A DNA stretch of 64,000 bases from Actinomycetes bacterium (GTDB lineage Bacteria; Actinomycetota; Acidimicrobiia; Acidimicrobiales; Acidimicrobiaceae). The notes under the pieces are model-generated. The model did not search any database. It was not told the origin of the DNA and saw only the letters and a program-made list of their open reading frames with translations. Below are positions 63,405 through 64,000 of this stretch, piece after piece (the stretch's first letter is position 1; each line of letters opens with the position of its first letter). The translations under genes were made by a program, and so were the position numbers. The stretch is taken from the NCBI GenBank assembly GCA_021819725.1, contig JAKAQR010000001.1, positions 248,001 through 312,000 of the forward strand. The letters are read 5' to 3'.

Positions 63405-64000
63405 TCAATCTGGGTCGGAGGGTTCTTCTAGCACTTCCAGAGCAAGTGGTGTGGAGGGGCTTATTATTACTCCATAACGATCGGTGTGTTTCGCTACATC
63501 GACAGAACGGGAGTTCCAGAAATCCACGACTTGTTGCCTCGCTACCGGCACTGTCGCATCATCTTCTACGTCATCTAGGTAACCAAGTGACCGGATCAGG
63601 GTCGCCACGGACTGATCGGGGACTGCTGGCCGGTATCGCCGAAGAAAGAGTCCAATACCATTTTCGATCGAGTAGCCAGTTCGCTGATCTATGACCATCA
63701 GATCGAAATAGTCCCGTAACTTTGCCCGGCCCAATACGGCGTTGAGCTTCATTGCCAAGATGTCCGGGATCGCAGCAAGGTTAGCAGTGTCTCTTGTCGA
63801 TGTTGGGCTGAGCTGTTCCTGTCCAGCCACTGAGAGAAACTGCACCACAACTGAGTCGCATAGCACATTCAGAGTTCCGTCAGCAAGGCCAGTTACGGCT
63901 ACCGGTAGTTCGCTCCTGTTGATCTCAGTCAGTATCTCATCCGGGTCGAAGTTGTCGTGCACAAAGAAATCAAGATCAGTGCTCCTGCGGTGATGGAGAT
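63405..64000 (-). CDS. AbiEii-type nucleotidyltransferase, 5' end beyond the window
   Basis: The frame runs unbroken from the stop at 63405 to the right edge, so the true start lies outside. At the edge it reads LHHRRSTDLDFFVHDNF, the strongly conserved AbiEii/DUF1814 core containing the catalytic Asp pair. Further in are the typical VQFL strand and IPDILAMKLNAVLGRAKLRDYFDL (cited in part), another family hallmark with a catalytic Lys. A GTG at 63962 is inside the conserved core and cannot be the start. This copy looks intact over the visible 198 codons. Toxin component of an AbiE-like system; the partner would lie upstream, outside the window. Confidence 0.8.
   Translation of the reverse strand, partial: LHHRRSTDLDFFVHDNFDPDEILTEINRSELPVAVTGLADGTLNVLCDSVVVQFLSVAGQEQLSPTSTRDTANLAAIPDILAMKLNAVLGRAKLRDYFDLMVIDQRTGYSIENGIGLFLRRYRPAVPDQSVATLIRSLGYLDDVEDDATVPVARQQVVDFWNSRSVDVAKHTDRYGVIISPSTPLALEVLEEPSDPD

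Noticed and set aside
1..64000. CRISPR array or complete prophage
   Set aside because: No regular spaced repeats were seen, and the phage-like pieces are fragments without integrase, portal or capsid genes.

Overview
The window looks like chromosomal DNA from a high-to-moderate GC actinobacterium. The lineage evidence is a WhiB-family iron-sulfur regulator, two adjacent proteins of mycothiol-linked families, an IlvX-type ThDP enzyme, the uvrA-uvrC-rapZ-yvcK-gap-pgk-tpiA-secG gene order, and frequent GTG and TTG starts. A deep-branching class such as Acidimicrobiia is my best guess from overall feel, but the sequence alone does not prove it. No rRNA or tRNA gene, complete insertion sequence or CRISPR array was found.

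Layout. 0.3-2.8 kb: a MarC membrane protein and an anchored L,D-transpeptidase. 2.8-4.0 kb: a frameshifted DUF4338/DruA-like relic. 4.0-7.0 kb: a two-gene operon coupling an FAD 2-hydroxyacid oxidase to an IlvX-type ThDP enzyme. 7.1-10.6 kb: a diguanylate cyclase, an HDOD protein and an acyl-CoA ligase, read leftward. 10.7-24.9 kb: a long leftward housekeeping run covering mechanosensitive channel, menaquinone genes, UvrA/UvrC, a methyltransferase, RapZ, YvcK, three lower-glycolysis enzymes and SecG. The WhiA gene usual in this neighbourhood is missing.

25-36 kb: mixed metabolism and envelope genes (MaoC hydratase, PPK2 polyphosphate kinase, VIT-type metal transporter, FdhD, WhiB, DMT transporter, a glycosyltransferase with an unusual C-terminal domain, a NodB deacetylase, AI-2E and LPG-synthase-like membrane proteins). 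36.6-41.4 kb: a four-gene 2-oxoacid dehydrogenase operon (E1 alpha, E1 beta, E2, E3). 41.6-45.0 kb: a large molybdenum formate dehydrogenase with DUF1641; FdhD at 28.6 kb is its expected maturation factor. 45-53 kb: mycothiol-linked genes, a metallo-hydrolase, a sugar epimerase with two glycosyltransferases, a diacylglycerol-kinase-type lipid kinase, and a universal stress protein.

53-64 kb is different: low gene density, intact genes (YVTN propeller, metallo-hydrolase, acetyltransferase, a 745-residue cysteine-paired propeller) set among decayed relics of mobile or defence genes. The relics are an AbiEii fragment, a DUF6922 protein, a RecT/Bet fragment, a probable DUF222/HNH nuclease and a frameshifted DUF2493 (SLOG) gene; a further AbiEii-type gene is cut by the right edge. 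This reads as a graveyard of integrated elements.

Expression signals: many genes that head a transcription unit have a TAnnnT hexamer 6-8 bases before the start codon and no Shine-Dalgarno sequence, suggesting widespread leaderless transcripts. All assignments come from reading motifs by eye; no database search was run.
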